7,219 nt of DNA from an uncultured Actinomycetes bacterium (GTDB taxonomy: Bacteria > Actinomycetota > Thermoleophilia > Solirubrobacterales > Thermoleophilaceae). The translations under genes and the position numbers were made by a program. The notes under the pieces were generated by a model that saw only the letters and a program-made list of their open reading frames with translations, was not told the origin of the DNA and ran no database searches. The stretch is taken from the NCBI GenBank assembly GCA_946481495.1, contig CAMLNW010000134.1, positions 1-7,219 on the forward strand. The letters are read 5' to 3'. Below, in pieces: positions 1-5,471 of this stretch (position 1 is its first letter; each line of letters opens with the position of its first letter).

Positions 1-89
1 CACCCTCACCACCCAACCCCAACCAACAACCCACTTGACATAGGAGCAACGGCCAGCACCGCCAGACCCTCAGACGCAGCGCCCCTAGG
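1..89. other. Non-coding stretch downstream of pspAA, C/A-rich
   Basis: This is the space between the pspAA stop codon and the window edge, with no credible reading frame. Bases 1-34 contain no G on the plus strand, with C runs at 3-5, 12-14, 17-20 and 30-32. The minus strand, which is the sense strand of the pspA-pspAA transcript, is therefore G-rich with four runs of three or more G. The composition differs sharply from the adjoining genes. A weak inverted repeat (62-67 with 93-98) surrounds the pspAA stop, but no U-tract follows, so I do not call a classical intrinsic terminator. Confidence 0.5.
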
Positions 90-368
90 TCAGTCTGGAA
101 TTAGCCCCTCGCCGGTGAACTCGCCCGCAGCCTCGGCGAAGCTCGAATCCCGCGGCGGCAGGATGACGTCGGACGGAACCAGCTCGTCGTCCCCGATCAC
201 CTCACCGTCGGTCTCGACGAGCGCGAGCATCTGGGCCCAGAGCTCGCCGAAGCCGGTCTCATCGCCGGCCTCGACTGAGGCGACGGCGCGGTTGTCGAGC
301 TCGTTCAGACGCTCGGCGTCGGCGTCGGGCAGGCGGTACTGGCCCTCGCCGGAGATGCGGACGATCAC
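90..368 (-). CDS. pspAA: PspA-associated protein PspAA
   Basis: This 92-residue acidic protein matches the small PspAA family that is encoded directly after pspA in many actinobacteria and some other bacteria. Family hallmarks visible are the start MIVRISGEGQYR, a middle helix with paired acidic residues, the segment DDELVPSDVILPP (about residues 60-72) and the ending EGLIPD. It has no signal peptide or membrane segment, so it is probably cytoplasmic and may act with PspA at the membrane; its biochemical role is not established. It starts with GTG, which shares bases with the pspA TGA stop (GTGA, 4-bp overlap). A GGAGAGGAG sequence inside the pspA tail serves as ribosome site, so the two are translationally coupled. 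Length is normal for the family. Confidence 0.9.
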   Translation of the reverse strand: MIVRISGEGQYRLPDADAERLNELDNRAVASVEAGDETGFGELWAQMLALVETDGEVIGDDELVPSDVILPPRDSSFAEAAGEFTGEGLIPD

Positions 369-1120
369 TTGCTCTCCTCTCCGTTGCCGAGCTGGGGCGA
401 CTCGCCGCCGCCCGTTCCAAGCTCGGCTTTCATTGCGGCAAGCTCGTCGTCGACCTGGCCGCTGGCTCCGAGCTGCGCGAGCTCGCGGTCGATGTCGTCC
501 TGGCCGTCGCCGAGCTGCGAGAGGTCGTCGAAGGTGCCGGCGGCCTCGAGCTCCTCGACGGCGCCAGCGCGGGCGCGCATCTCCTCGGTCTTGTCCTCGG
601 CGCGCTGGATCGCCAGGCCGAGGTCGGCCATCTCCTCACCGACTCCGTTGGCGGCCTCGGAGATCTTAACCTGCGCCTCCGCGGCGGAGTACTGGGCCTT
701 GATGACCTCCTTCTTGGTGCGGAAGGCCTCGATCTTGGCGCGCAGCTTCTTCTCGTTCTGGGTCAGCTGCTCCTGCTGGGAGGCGAGCTGCTCGATCTGG
801 CTGTCGAGCGACTGGAGCTCGGTCTGGGCGACGGTCTTGCGCTCGAGCGCAGCGCGGGCGAGGTCCTCGCGGCCTTGGGCGAGCGCCTGACGGGCCTGGG
901 TGTCGAGCTTGACGACCGACTGCTCGATCTTCTGCGACTGCATCTGCAGCCGCTTCTTCGAGGTCGTGACGTCAGCGATCCCCTTCTTGACGTTCTGGAG
1001 CAGCTCGACCTGCTTCTGGTAGCCGTAGTCGAGCGTCTCGGCCGGGTCCTCCGCCCGATCGAGCATCTTCGAAATCTTGGCCTTTACGACCGTAGACATG
1101 CGTCCGCCGAGGCCTGCCAT
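365..1120 (-). CDS. pspA: PspA/IM30 (Vipp1) family membrane-stress protein
   Basis: This 251-residue protein is almost entirely helical and charged, as expected for the ESCRT-III-like PspA/IM30 family, whose members bind damaged or stressed membranes from the cytoplasm and polymerise. The N-terminal part (about residues 8-35, MSTVVKAKISKMLDRAEDP) corresponds to the lipid-contacting helix and the conserved D-P turn. Residues about 35-155 form a long coiled coil rich in Gln, Lys and Glu (for example QVELLQNVKKGIADVTTSKK). An acidic, Gly-rich tail follows residue 200. No membrane segment is seen. The ATG at 1120 is chosen because AAAGGAG lies 7 nt upstream; Met-8 (1099) is the alternative and matches the usual family start better, but its upstream site is weaker. 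pspAA follows with a 4-bp overlap. No PspF/PspC-type partner lies in the window, so its control is unknown. Confidence 0.92.
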   Translation of the reverse strand: MAGLGGRMSTVVKAKISKMLDRAEDPAETLDYGYQKQVELLQNVKKGIADVTTSKKRLQMQSQKIEQSVVKLDTQARQALAQGREDLARAALERKTVAQTELQSLDSQIEQLASQQEQLTQNEKKLRAKIEAFRTKKEVIKAQYSAAEAQVKISEAANGVGEEMADLGLAIQRAEDKTEEMRARAGAVEELEAAGTFDDLSQLGDGQDDIDRELAQLGASGQVDDELAAMKAELGTGGGESPQLGNGEESK

Positions 1121-1198
1121 CGTGTATCTCCTTTAGCCCTCTATAGGGGTCGAACGAGCGAGAACCTAGACTAGTGGCTCTGTAATCGGGGAGGGTGA
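1121..1198. promoter_or_regulatory. Divergent intergenic region pspA / thioesterase
   Basis: These 78 bp must hold the start signals of both pspA (leftward) and the thioesterase gene (rightward). Rightward, TAGACT at 1167-1172 fits an actinobacterial TANNNT -10 box, putting transcription start near 1179, and GGGGAGGG (1188-1195) lies just before the ATG at 1199. Leftward, the minus strand carries TATAGA (about 1141-1146) as a modest -10 candidate, with no convincing -35, and AAAGGAG before pspA. No palindrome strong enough to be an operator is seen. The box positions are read by eye. Confidence 0.4.
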
Positions 1199-1684
1199 AT
1201 GGATCGGTCGATGATTGTCAGTTGGGAGGACCCCGGCGAGCTGGGCGAGCAAGCACGGGCGATGCGCGGACTGGACTTCCTCGAGGCGATCCGCGCCGAG
1301 GAGCTGCCGCCCGCACCGATCCAGCGGCTACTCGACTTCACGCTGACCGAGGTCGACGAGGGTCGCGTCGTCTTCACCGCCGAGCCGGGCGAGCAGCACT
1401 ACAACCCGATCGGCGTCGTACACGGTGGCCTCGCCGCGACGCTGCTCGACAGCGCGATGGGTGCTTCGGTTCACAGCACGCTCCCTCAGGGCCAGGGCTA
1501 CACGACGCTCGAGACGAAGTTCAACCTTGTCCGCGCGATTACCGTCGAGACCGGCCAGATCGCGGCCGAGGGACGCGTCGTCAATCGCGGCCGCCAGGTG
1601 GCCACGGCGGAGGGATACCTGCGCGATGGAGCCGGCAAGCTCCTGGCGCACGGCACCTCGACCTGCCTGATCATCGGCGGCTGA
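1199..1684 (+). CDS. PaaI-family hotdog-fold acyl-CoA thioesterase
   Basis: This 161-residue protein is a single hotdog domain of the PaaI/YigI-like thioesterase group, cytosolic enzymes that hydrolyse acyl- or aryl-CoA to the free acid and CoA. The decisive segment is residues 69-88, which contains Asn-69, the His-Gly-Gly motif at 75-77 and Asp-84. In PaaI-type enzymes the equivalents of these residues orient the thioester and activate water. The strand TTLETKFNLVRAI (102-114) and the closing strands GRVVNRGRQVATAEGYL and LLAHGTSTCLII are also typical. A region of about 45 residues precedes the hotdog core. The ATG is preceded by GGGGAGGG at a tight 3-nt spacing; ATG 1211 (Met-5) is a possible alternative. 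The physiological substrate is not readable from sequence. The gene is convergent with ctaG and overlaps its end by 14 bp. Confidence 0.88.
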   Translation: MDRSMIVSWEDPGELGEQARAMRGLDFLEAIRAEELPPAPIQRLLDFTLTEVDEGRVVFTAEPGEQHYNPIGVVHGGLAATLLDSAMGASVHSTLPQGQGYTTLETKFNLVRAITVETGQIAAEGRVVNRGRQVATAEGYLRDGAGKLLAHGTSTCLIIGG

Positions 1685-2486
1685 GCGCAGCGGTCCGCCG
1701 CTGCCGCTCGGCTCTGTCGTGATCCTCCGCTGAGCGGTAGAAGAAGAACCCGGTCGCGAACAGCATCACCAGCAAGTCGAGGCCGAGCATCATGCCGCCC
1801 GCCACCTGCTGGTCAGTGAGCGGCGACCAGCCGTGCGCCTCGGTGCGCAACACGTAGTGGTCGTAGGCGGGCGTGTGCATGATGATGAACGCCATGCCGA
1901 GGAACATCCCGGCGAGACGAGCCCCGAGCAGATAGGGCACCTTCCAGAGCTCGCCGGGCAGCCGCCGCTTCTTCGGCTCGATCACCGACCACCAGACGAG
2001 CAGCGACGCGCCGACGAACGAGACGTGCTGGAGCGCGTGGACCCAGTCGTTGGTCAGCGCCGACTCGAACATGAAGCTGAAGTGCCACGTGTAGAGCGTG
2101 ACTATCCAGACGGGAATCGCCACCAGCGGCTGACGCAGGAAGCGGAACGCCGAGCGCAGCGGCTTGCTGCGGGCGAGTGGGATGAGGACCGGCTTGGGGA
2201 TCAGGAAAGCGTAGACGGGGGTGCGCAGCCCGACGAGCAGCAGCGGCGCGGCGATGTCGGCGATCAGCAGGTGCTGGCCCATGTGGGCGACGAGCAGGTC
2301 CTCGGCGAGCGGGTCGAGCGGCCCGAGCAGCGCGATCGCCATGCATGCCATCGCCCCGTGCCAGGCGACCTGTTGCCAGAACGGGACGTCGTAGCCGCGG
2401 CCGCCGAGGATCCGCACCGCGCGCAGGTAGAGGAACTCCGCGAGCAGCAGGTAGGCGATCGGGCCCGGGGCTAGCGAGAGCTCCAC
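1671..2486 (-). CDS. ctaG: CtaG-type (caa3) cytochrome c oxidase assembly protein, polytopic membrane protein
   Basis: This 271-residue protein has about seven hydrophobic segments (roughly 8-25, 40-56, 72-96, 121-138, 150-168, 185-204, 229-250). It matches the Caa3_CtaG family, membrane proteins needed to assemble the copper centre of caa3/aa3 oxidases in Gram-positive bacteria. Conserved features seen are His-43, the HMGQH motif at 68-72, the aromatic/His pair W134-H135, H150 with Q153-H154, His-204, and DQQVAGG at 225-231 before the last helix. The C-terminus is a basic, Arg-rich cytoplasmic tail (RAERQRRTAALSRR). The start is a GTG with no good ribosome site; CACAAT ends 6 nt before it, so leaderless translation is possible but weakly supported. 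No oxidase subunit gene is nearby, so this is an orphan copy. Its last 14 bp overlap the convergent thioesterase gene. Confidence 0.88.
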   Translation of the reverse strand: MELSLAPGPIAYLLLAEFLYLRAVRILGGRGYDVPFWQQVAWHGAMACMAIALLGPLDPLAEDLLVAHMGQHLLIADIAAPLLLVGLRTPVYAFLIPKPVLIPLARSKPLRSAFRFLRQPLVAIPVWIVTLYTWHFSFMFESALTNDWVHALQHVSFVGASLLVWWSVIEPKKRRLPGELWKVPYLLGARLAGMFLGMAFIIMHTPAYDHYVLRTEAHGWSPLTDQQVAGGMMLGLDLLVMLFATGFFFYRSAEDHDRAERQRRTAALSRR

Positions 2487-2623
2487 AGCGTGATTGTGGC
2501 GCTATCGGCGACTGCGTCCCCGGCCGGCAGGTGATCCAGCCCCTCGACCTTCAAATTGGGCGCCCGCCCGAAGGTGAGAAGCCGGACCACCCGCCCACAC
2601 GGCGGCTGGACGTAGCGCGGATT
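2487..2623 (-). other. Intergenic region between ACAD gene and ctaG
   Basis: The 137 bp between the acyl-CoA dehydrogenase stop and the ctaG start (both minus strand) contain no clear intrinsic terminator and no strong promoter. A short in-frame minus-strand open stretch (2471-2590, GTG start, 39 codons, C-terminus overlapping ctaG by 16 bp) looks mildly protein-like but has no recognisable family or good ribosome site, so I do not call it as a gene. Read-through transcription from the dehydrogenase gene into ctaG is possible. Confidence 0.4.
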
Positions 2624-3865
2624 CTAGGCCGCAGCGCCGGCGAGTGCGCTGGCAGCGGCCTGCAGCCGCTCCTGGTACTCGCGCCGCTGCATCCGTGAGA
2701 TGACCAGTCGCTGAACCTGGGCCGTGCCCTCGAACAGCTGGTAGATCTTCGCGTCGCGGAAGTATTTCTCGAGCGGGCAGTCGGTCGACTGTGCAGCCTC
2801 GCCGACGAGATCCATCAGCGTCGTCGTCGCCCACATCGTCACGTCGCCGGCCTTGAGCTTCGACATCGAGCCCTGGCCGCCGGTCATCGGCACGCCGTTG
2901 CGCCCCATCCAGGAGGCGCGCCAGACGAGCAGTCGCGACGCCTCGATCTCGGTCGCGACGTCCGCCAGCACCTGCTGGACGCGCTGCTGCTCCATTAGCG
3001 GACCGTTCTCGTCGGAGCGGTCCTCGAGGTACTCGAGCGTCCACTCGTAGGCGGCCTGGGCGATGCCGAGCGCCGACGCGCCGACCATCGGCCGCGTGAC
3101 CTCGAAGGTCGCGAGCGCGTTCGACGAGCCGCTGGTCTGCCCGGAGCGGGCGCGCTCTAGCTTGCGCTCGAGCTTGTCCATCCCGCCGAGCAGGTACTCG
3201 ACCGGGATGCGGCAGTCCTCGAGGACGAGCTCCGCGGTGTGCGACGCGCGGATGCCGATCTTGTCCTCCTTCTTGCCCTGACGCAGGCCGGGCGTGTCCT
3301 TCGGGATGACGAAGGAGGCCTGGCCGCGGTGACCGAGCTCGGGCGCGACGTTGGCGACGACGACGTTAACGTCGGCGATTCCGCCGTTGGTGATGAAGAC
3401 CTTGGTGCCGTTGAGCACCCACTCGTCGCCGTCGCGCTTGGCTGTGGTGCGCAGCGACTTGACGTCGGAGCCGGCGCCGGCCTCGGTGACCGCGTAGGCG
3501 CCGAGCTTGATCTCGTCGCCCTCGCCGTAGCACTGCATCGCCCACTCGCCGATCTGCTCCGGCGTGCCGGAGGCGGCGATGCCAGCGGCAGCCAGACCGG
3601 ACCCGACGATCGAGAGCGCGATCCCGGCGCAGCCCCAGTGCAGCTCCTCGGCGTAGATCACGCCCATCATGCCGTCGTTGTCGGCACCCATCCGCTCGAG
3701 CATCGGCGTGCCGTGCAGGCCCCAGGCGCGCGCCTGCTTGATCGCGTCCCACGGTACCGACTGCTCGCGGTCGTGCTTGTCGGCGACCGGCCGGATCACC
3801 TCGGTGGCGAACTTGCGGCAGTGCTGCTGGAACTCCTGCTGCCCGTCGTTGAGCCTGAAATCCAC
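2624..3865 (-). CDS. Acyl-CoA dehydrogenase (FAD-dependent)
   Basis: This 413-residue enzyme should oxidise an acyl-CoA to the trans-2-enoyl-CoA, passing electrons to ETF. The N-terminal helical domain starts DFRLNDGQQEFQQHCRKF. The beta domain has the family signature AVTEAGAGSDVKS at 125-137. The C-terminal helical domain carries FEGT, with Glu-379 at the position of the medium-chain enzyme's catalytic base. Oddities: the usual RxxFG motif reads RSDENG (from Arg-283), the usual GGxG before the active site reads GEAAQ (355-359), and a charged segment rich in Lys, Arg and Ser (about 228-249) is inserted after the LLGGMD loop. This makes it a divergent subfamily, so substrate is uncertain. I chose the GTG at 3865 because GAAAGG lies 9 nt upstream and the family homology begins there; an in-frame ATG at 3961 would add 32 residues unlike the family and would run through the operator. 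Confidence 0.9.
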   Translation of the reverse strand: MDFRLNDGQQEFQQHCRKFATEVIRPVADKHDREQSVPWDAIKQARAWGLHGTPMLERMGADNDGMMGVIYAEELHWGCAGIALSIVGSGLAAAGIAASGTPEQIGEWAMQCYGEGDEIKLGAYAVTEAGAGSDVKSLRTTAKRDGDEWVLNGTKVFITNGGIADVNVVVANVAPELGHRGQASFVIPKDTPGLRQGKKEDKIGIRASHTAELVLEDCRIPVEYLLGGMDKLERKLERARSGQTSGSSNALATFEVTRPMVGASALGIAQAAYEWTLEYLEDRSDENGPLMEQQRVQQVLADVATEIEASRLLVWRASWMGRNGVPMTGGQGSMSKLKAGDVTMWATTTLMDLVGEAAQSTDCPLEKYFRDAKIYQLFEGTAQVQRLVISRMQRREYQERLQAAASALAGAAA

Positions 3866-3887
3866 GTTGAAGACCCTTTCGCGAAGC

Positions 3888-3905
3888 GTTGACTGTCCAG
3901 TCAAC
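3888..3905. promoter_or_regulatory. Palindromic operator candidate (TetR-type)
   Basis: GTTGACTG-TC-CAGTCAAC is a perfect inverted repeat with 8-bp arms and a 2-bp centre. It sits 22 bp upstream of the GTG of the acyl-CoA dehydrogenase gene and 92 bp from the divergent lipoprotein start. Form, size and location match operators of TetR-family repressors, which often control acyl-CoA catabolism and respond to acyl-CoA or related ligands. On the dehydrogenase strand a weak -10-like TATTGG lies immediately upstream, so a bound repressor would block transcription start. A diverged half-site (ACAGTCGA) is present at 3934-3940. No regulator gene lies in the window, so the binding protein is unknown. 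Confidence 0.7.
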
Positions 3906-3983
3906 CAATAGCAGCGGATCGACCTTTGCGCGACAGTCGAAACACCGTCGAACGCGGGCAACGCGCGGCGCGAACACGCCGGC

Positions 3984-3989
3984 TAGTCT
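3984..3989 (+). promoter_or_regulatory. -10 box for a probably leaderless lipoprotein transcript
   Basis: TAGTCT fits the TANNNT consensus of actinobacterial housekeeping promoters and ends 8 nt before the GTG at 3998, so transcription would begin at or within a base or two of the start codon. No clear -35 is seen. The competing reading is that GGAG at 3992-3995 acts as ribosome site for the in-frame GTG at 4004. Confidence 0.45.
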
Positions 3990-3997
3990 CCGGAGCC

Positions 3998-5173
3998 GTG
4001 CGGGTGAATCGAGGGACCGCGGCCACGCTGATGGCCTTCGCCGCCGTCGCCGTGGGCGGCTGCAGCCTCGGCGACGACGACAACCGTCCGCCCCAGCTCG
4101 GACCGCCGTCGGACGGCGACGAGGCCGCCGCCCAGTTGGGCTTCCCGTCGACCGCCACCCGCAACACCGTTCGCGTCGGCGGCGACGACGCGGCCGGCGA
4201 CGCCGCCGGCGTCGCAAACGCCGCCTTCCCCGCCACCACGGAGTCGAACCGACCGAACGCGGTCGTCCTGGTCGACTCCGACGACTGGCAGGCCGGCATC
4301 ACGGCGGCGGTGCTGACCGCCAAGCCGATCGGCGCGCCCTTGCTGCTCTCCAACGGCGACGAGCTGCCGAACGTCTCGGCCGACACGCTCGACCGTCTCG
4401 ACCCACGCGGCTCGGATCTGTCCGAGGATGCCCAGGTGATCCGGATCGGCGACGAGCCAGCCAAGCCCGACGGCTACCGCACCGCACGCATCGAGGGGGC
4501 GGACCCCTACGAGCGCGCCGCCGCGATCGACCGCTTCTTCTCCGCGGCGCGTGGCGAGCCGTCGAAGAACGTGGTCGTCGTCTCCGGCGAGCAGCCCGCG
4601 TTCGCGATGCCGGCCGCCGCCTGGGCGGCCCGTTCCGGCGACACGGTGCTGCTGACCCAGCGCGACAACGTCCCGCCCGCGACGCGCAAGGCGATCGCGG
4701 CGCACGACAAGCCGAACATCTTCGTCCTCGGCCCGCCGGCGGCCGTCTCGGACAAGGCGCTCGCCCAGCTGCGCAAGCTCGGCCGCACGACCCGGATCGG
4801 CGCGGCGCAACCGGTCGAGAACGCGATCGAGTTCGCCCGCTACGAGGAGGGCGACTTCGGCTGGGGCGCGACGGTCCCCGGCTACAACTTCACGGTCGCC
4901 GGCGTCGATCGACCGCTCAACGCGGCCGCCGCGGCGACGCTCGCCACGCGCGGGGTCTTCGCCCCGCTGCTGCTGACCGACAATGCCGAGAAGCTGCCGG
5001 TGGCGCTCGAGAACTACTTCCTCAGCGTCCAGCCCGGCTACGAGGACGACCCCGGCCAGGCGGTCTACAACCGCGTCTGGATCCTCGGCGACGACGAGCA
5101 GGTCTCGGTCGACGAGCAGGCCCAGCTCGACGCCGTCACCGAGCTGATTCCCGTTCAAGCGCAGACCCCCTGA
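3998..5173 (+). CDS. Lipoprotein with three cell-wall-binding (CWB2-like) repeats
   Basis: This 391-residue protein is predicted to be exported and lipid-anchored. It has a short basic N-terminus, a hydrophobic stretch and a lipobox-like VGGC with Cys-22, followed by a Ser and an acidic Asp-rich linker. The rest is three units of the CWB2 type (about 55-165, 164-263 and 264-385). Each opens with an R-[VI]-x-G/A motif followed by a helix (TVRVGG, TARIEG, TTRIGA). Each continues with a hydrophobic strand and a helix ending in a PLLL- or VLLT-like strand, and the second and third close with FVLGPPAAVS and WILGDDEQVS. In Firmicutes, three such modules together bind anionic wall polymers. No catalytic domain is present. 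Start: GTG 3998 follows a -10 box (leaderless); GTG 4004 is the alternative and encodes the same signal peptide. The next gene follows after 22 bp. Confidence 0.78.
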   Translation: MRVNRGTAATLMAFAAVAVGGCSLGDDDNRPPQLGPPSDGDEAAAQLGFPSTATRNTVRVGGDDAAGDAAGVANAAFPATTESNRPNAVVLVDSDDWQAGITAAVLTAKPIGAPLLLSNGDELPNVSADTLDRLDPRGSDLSEDAQVIRIGDEPAKPDGYRTARIEGADPYERAAAIDRFFSAARGEPSKNVVVVSGEQPAFAMPAAAWAARSGDTVLLTQRDNVPPATRKAIAAHDKPNIFVLGPPAAVSDKALAQLRKLGRTTRIGAAQPVENAIEFARYEEGDFGWGATVPGYNFTVAGVDRPLNAAAAATLATRGVFAPLLLTDNAEKLPVALENYFLSVQPGYEDDPGQAVYNRVWILGDDEQVSVDEQAQLDAVTELIPVQAQTP

Positions 5174-5182
5174 CCCTGCCCG

Positions 5183-5188
5183 TAGACT
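5183..5188 (+). promoter_or_regulatory. -10 box for a probably leaderless small-gene transcript
   Basis: TAGACT lies in the 22-bp gap after the lipoprotein stop and ends 7 nt before the GTG at 5196. The intervening bases are pyrimidine-rich and there is no ribosome site, which fits a leaderless start. The same hexamer occurs upstream of the thioesterase gene (1167-1172). No convincing -35 is seen. Confidence 0.5.
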
Positions 5189-5195
5189 TTCCCCG

Positions 5196-5471
5196 GTGAG
5201 CGAGTACGAGCAGCCCGGCCGGCTGGACCGCGAGCCGACCGTCGAGGACGTGCATCAGCTGATGGGCGCCTCCACCCCGCACTTCGCGCTCCAGCTCCGC
5301 AACCGCATCCGGACGCTGATCTCGGGCCTCCCGGCGGACCATCCCGCCCGAGTGCTCGGCGAGCGCGAGATCGCGCGACTCGAGTTGCTCTCCGAGGGCT
5401 CGGAGCGGCGCGGCACTCCCGGCGACGGCGAGCCGCCAATGCCGTCACTCGCCGACCGTCCGGCTGTCTAG
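5196..5471 (+). CDS. Small conserved-looking protein of unknown function
   Basis: I do not recognise a characterised family in this 91-residue protein. It is soluble, with no signal peptide or membrane segment. A polar N-terminus leads into a probable helical core (about 17-67) with TVEDVHQLMGASTPHFAL, an Arg-rich helix LRNRIRTLI, the turn GLPADHPAR and a second helix GEREIARLELL; a Gly/Pro-rich disordered tail follows. Acidic and basic helices alternate, which could suit a protein or nucleic acid contact, but that is inference. The codon choice is strongly GC3-biased, as in its neighbours, supporting a real gene. The GTG start has no ribosome site but a -10 box 7 nt upstream. It lies 22 bp after the lipoprotein gene and ends in a CTAG whose complement is the stop of the converging dehydrogenase gene. 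Confidence 0.72.
   Translation: MSEYEQPGRLDREPTVEDVHQLMGASTPHFALQLRNRIRTLISGLPADHPARVLGEREIARLELLSEGSERRGTPGDGEPPMPSLADRPAV

Noticed and set aside
35..40. TTGACA on the plus strand as a -35 promoter element
   Set aside because: No -10 box lies 16-18 bp downstream and no plus-strand gene follows.
62..98. Inverted repeat CCAGAC/GTCTGG around the pspAA stop as an intrinsic terminator
   Set aside because: Arms of only 6 bp, a 25-nt loop and no T-tract on the minus strand make it unconvincing.
1195..1722. A 175-codon plus-strand frame starting at GTG 1195 that overlaps the thioesterase
   Set aside because: The overlapping frame from 1199 encodes a complete hotdog domain with the HGG motif; the other product is Arg-rich and featureless.
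2502..3044. A 180-codon minus-strand frame overlapping the ACAD 3' end
   Set aside because: It is the wrong frame of the ACAD gene: Arg/Gly/Ala-rich with no motif.
3866..3961. A longer ACAD start at ATG 3961
   Set aside because: The 32 extra residues do not resemble ACAD N-termini and span the palindrome; the GTG at 3865 has a ribosome site and family-like beginning.
3983..5158. A 391-codon open frame on the minus strand opposite the CWB2 lipoprotein gene
   Set aside because: It is a by-product of extreme G/C bias at third positions. The plus-strand product has a lipobox and three family repeats, while the antisense product is Val/Arg/Gly/Asp-rich with no family features.
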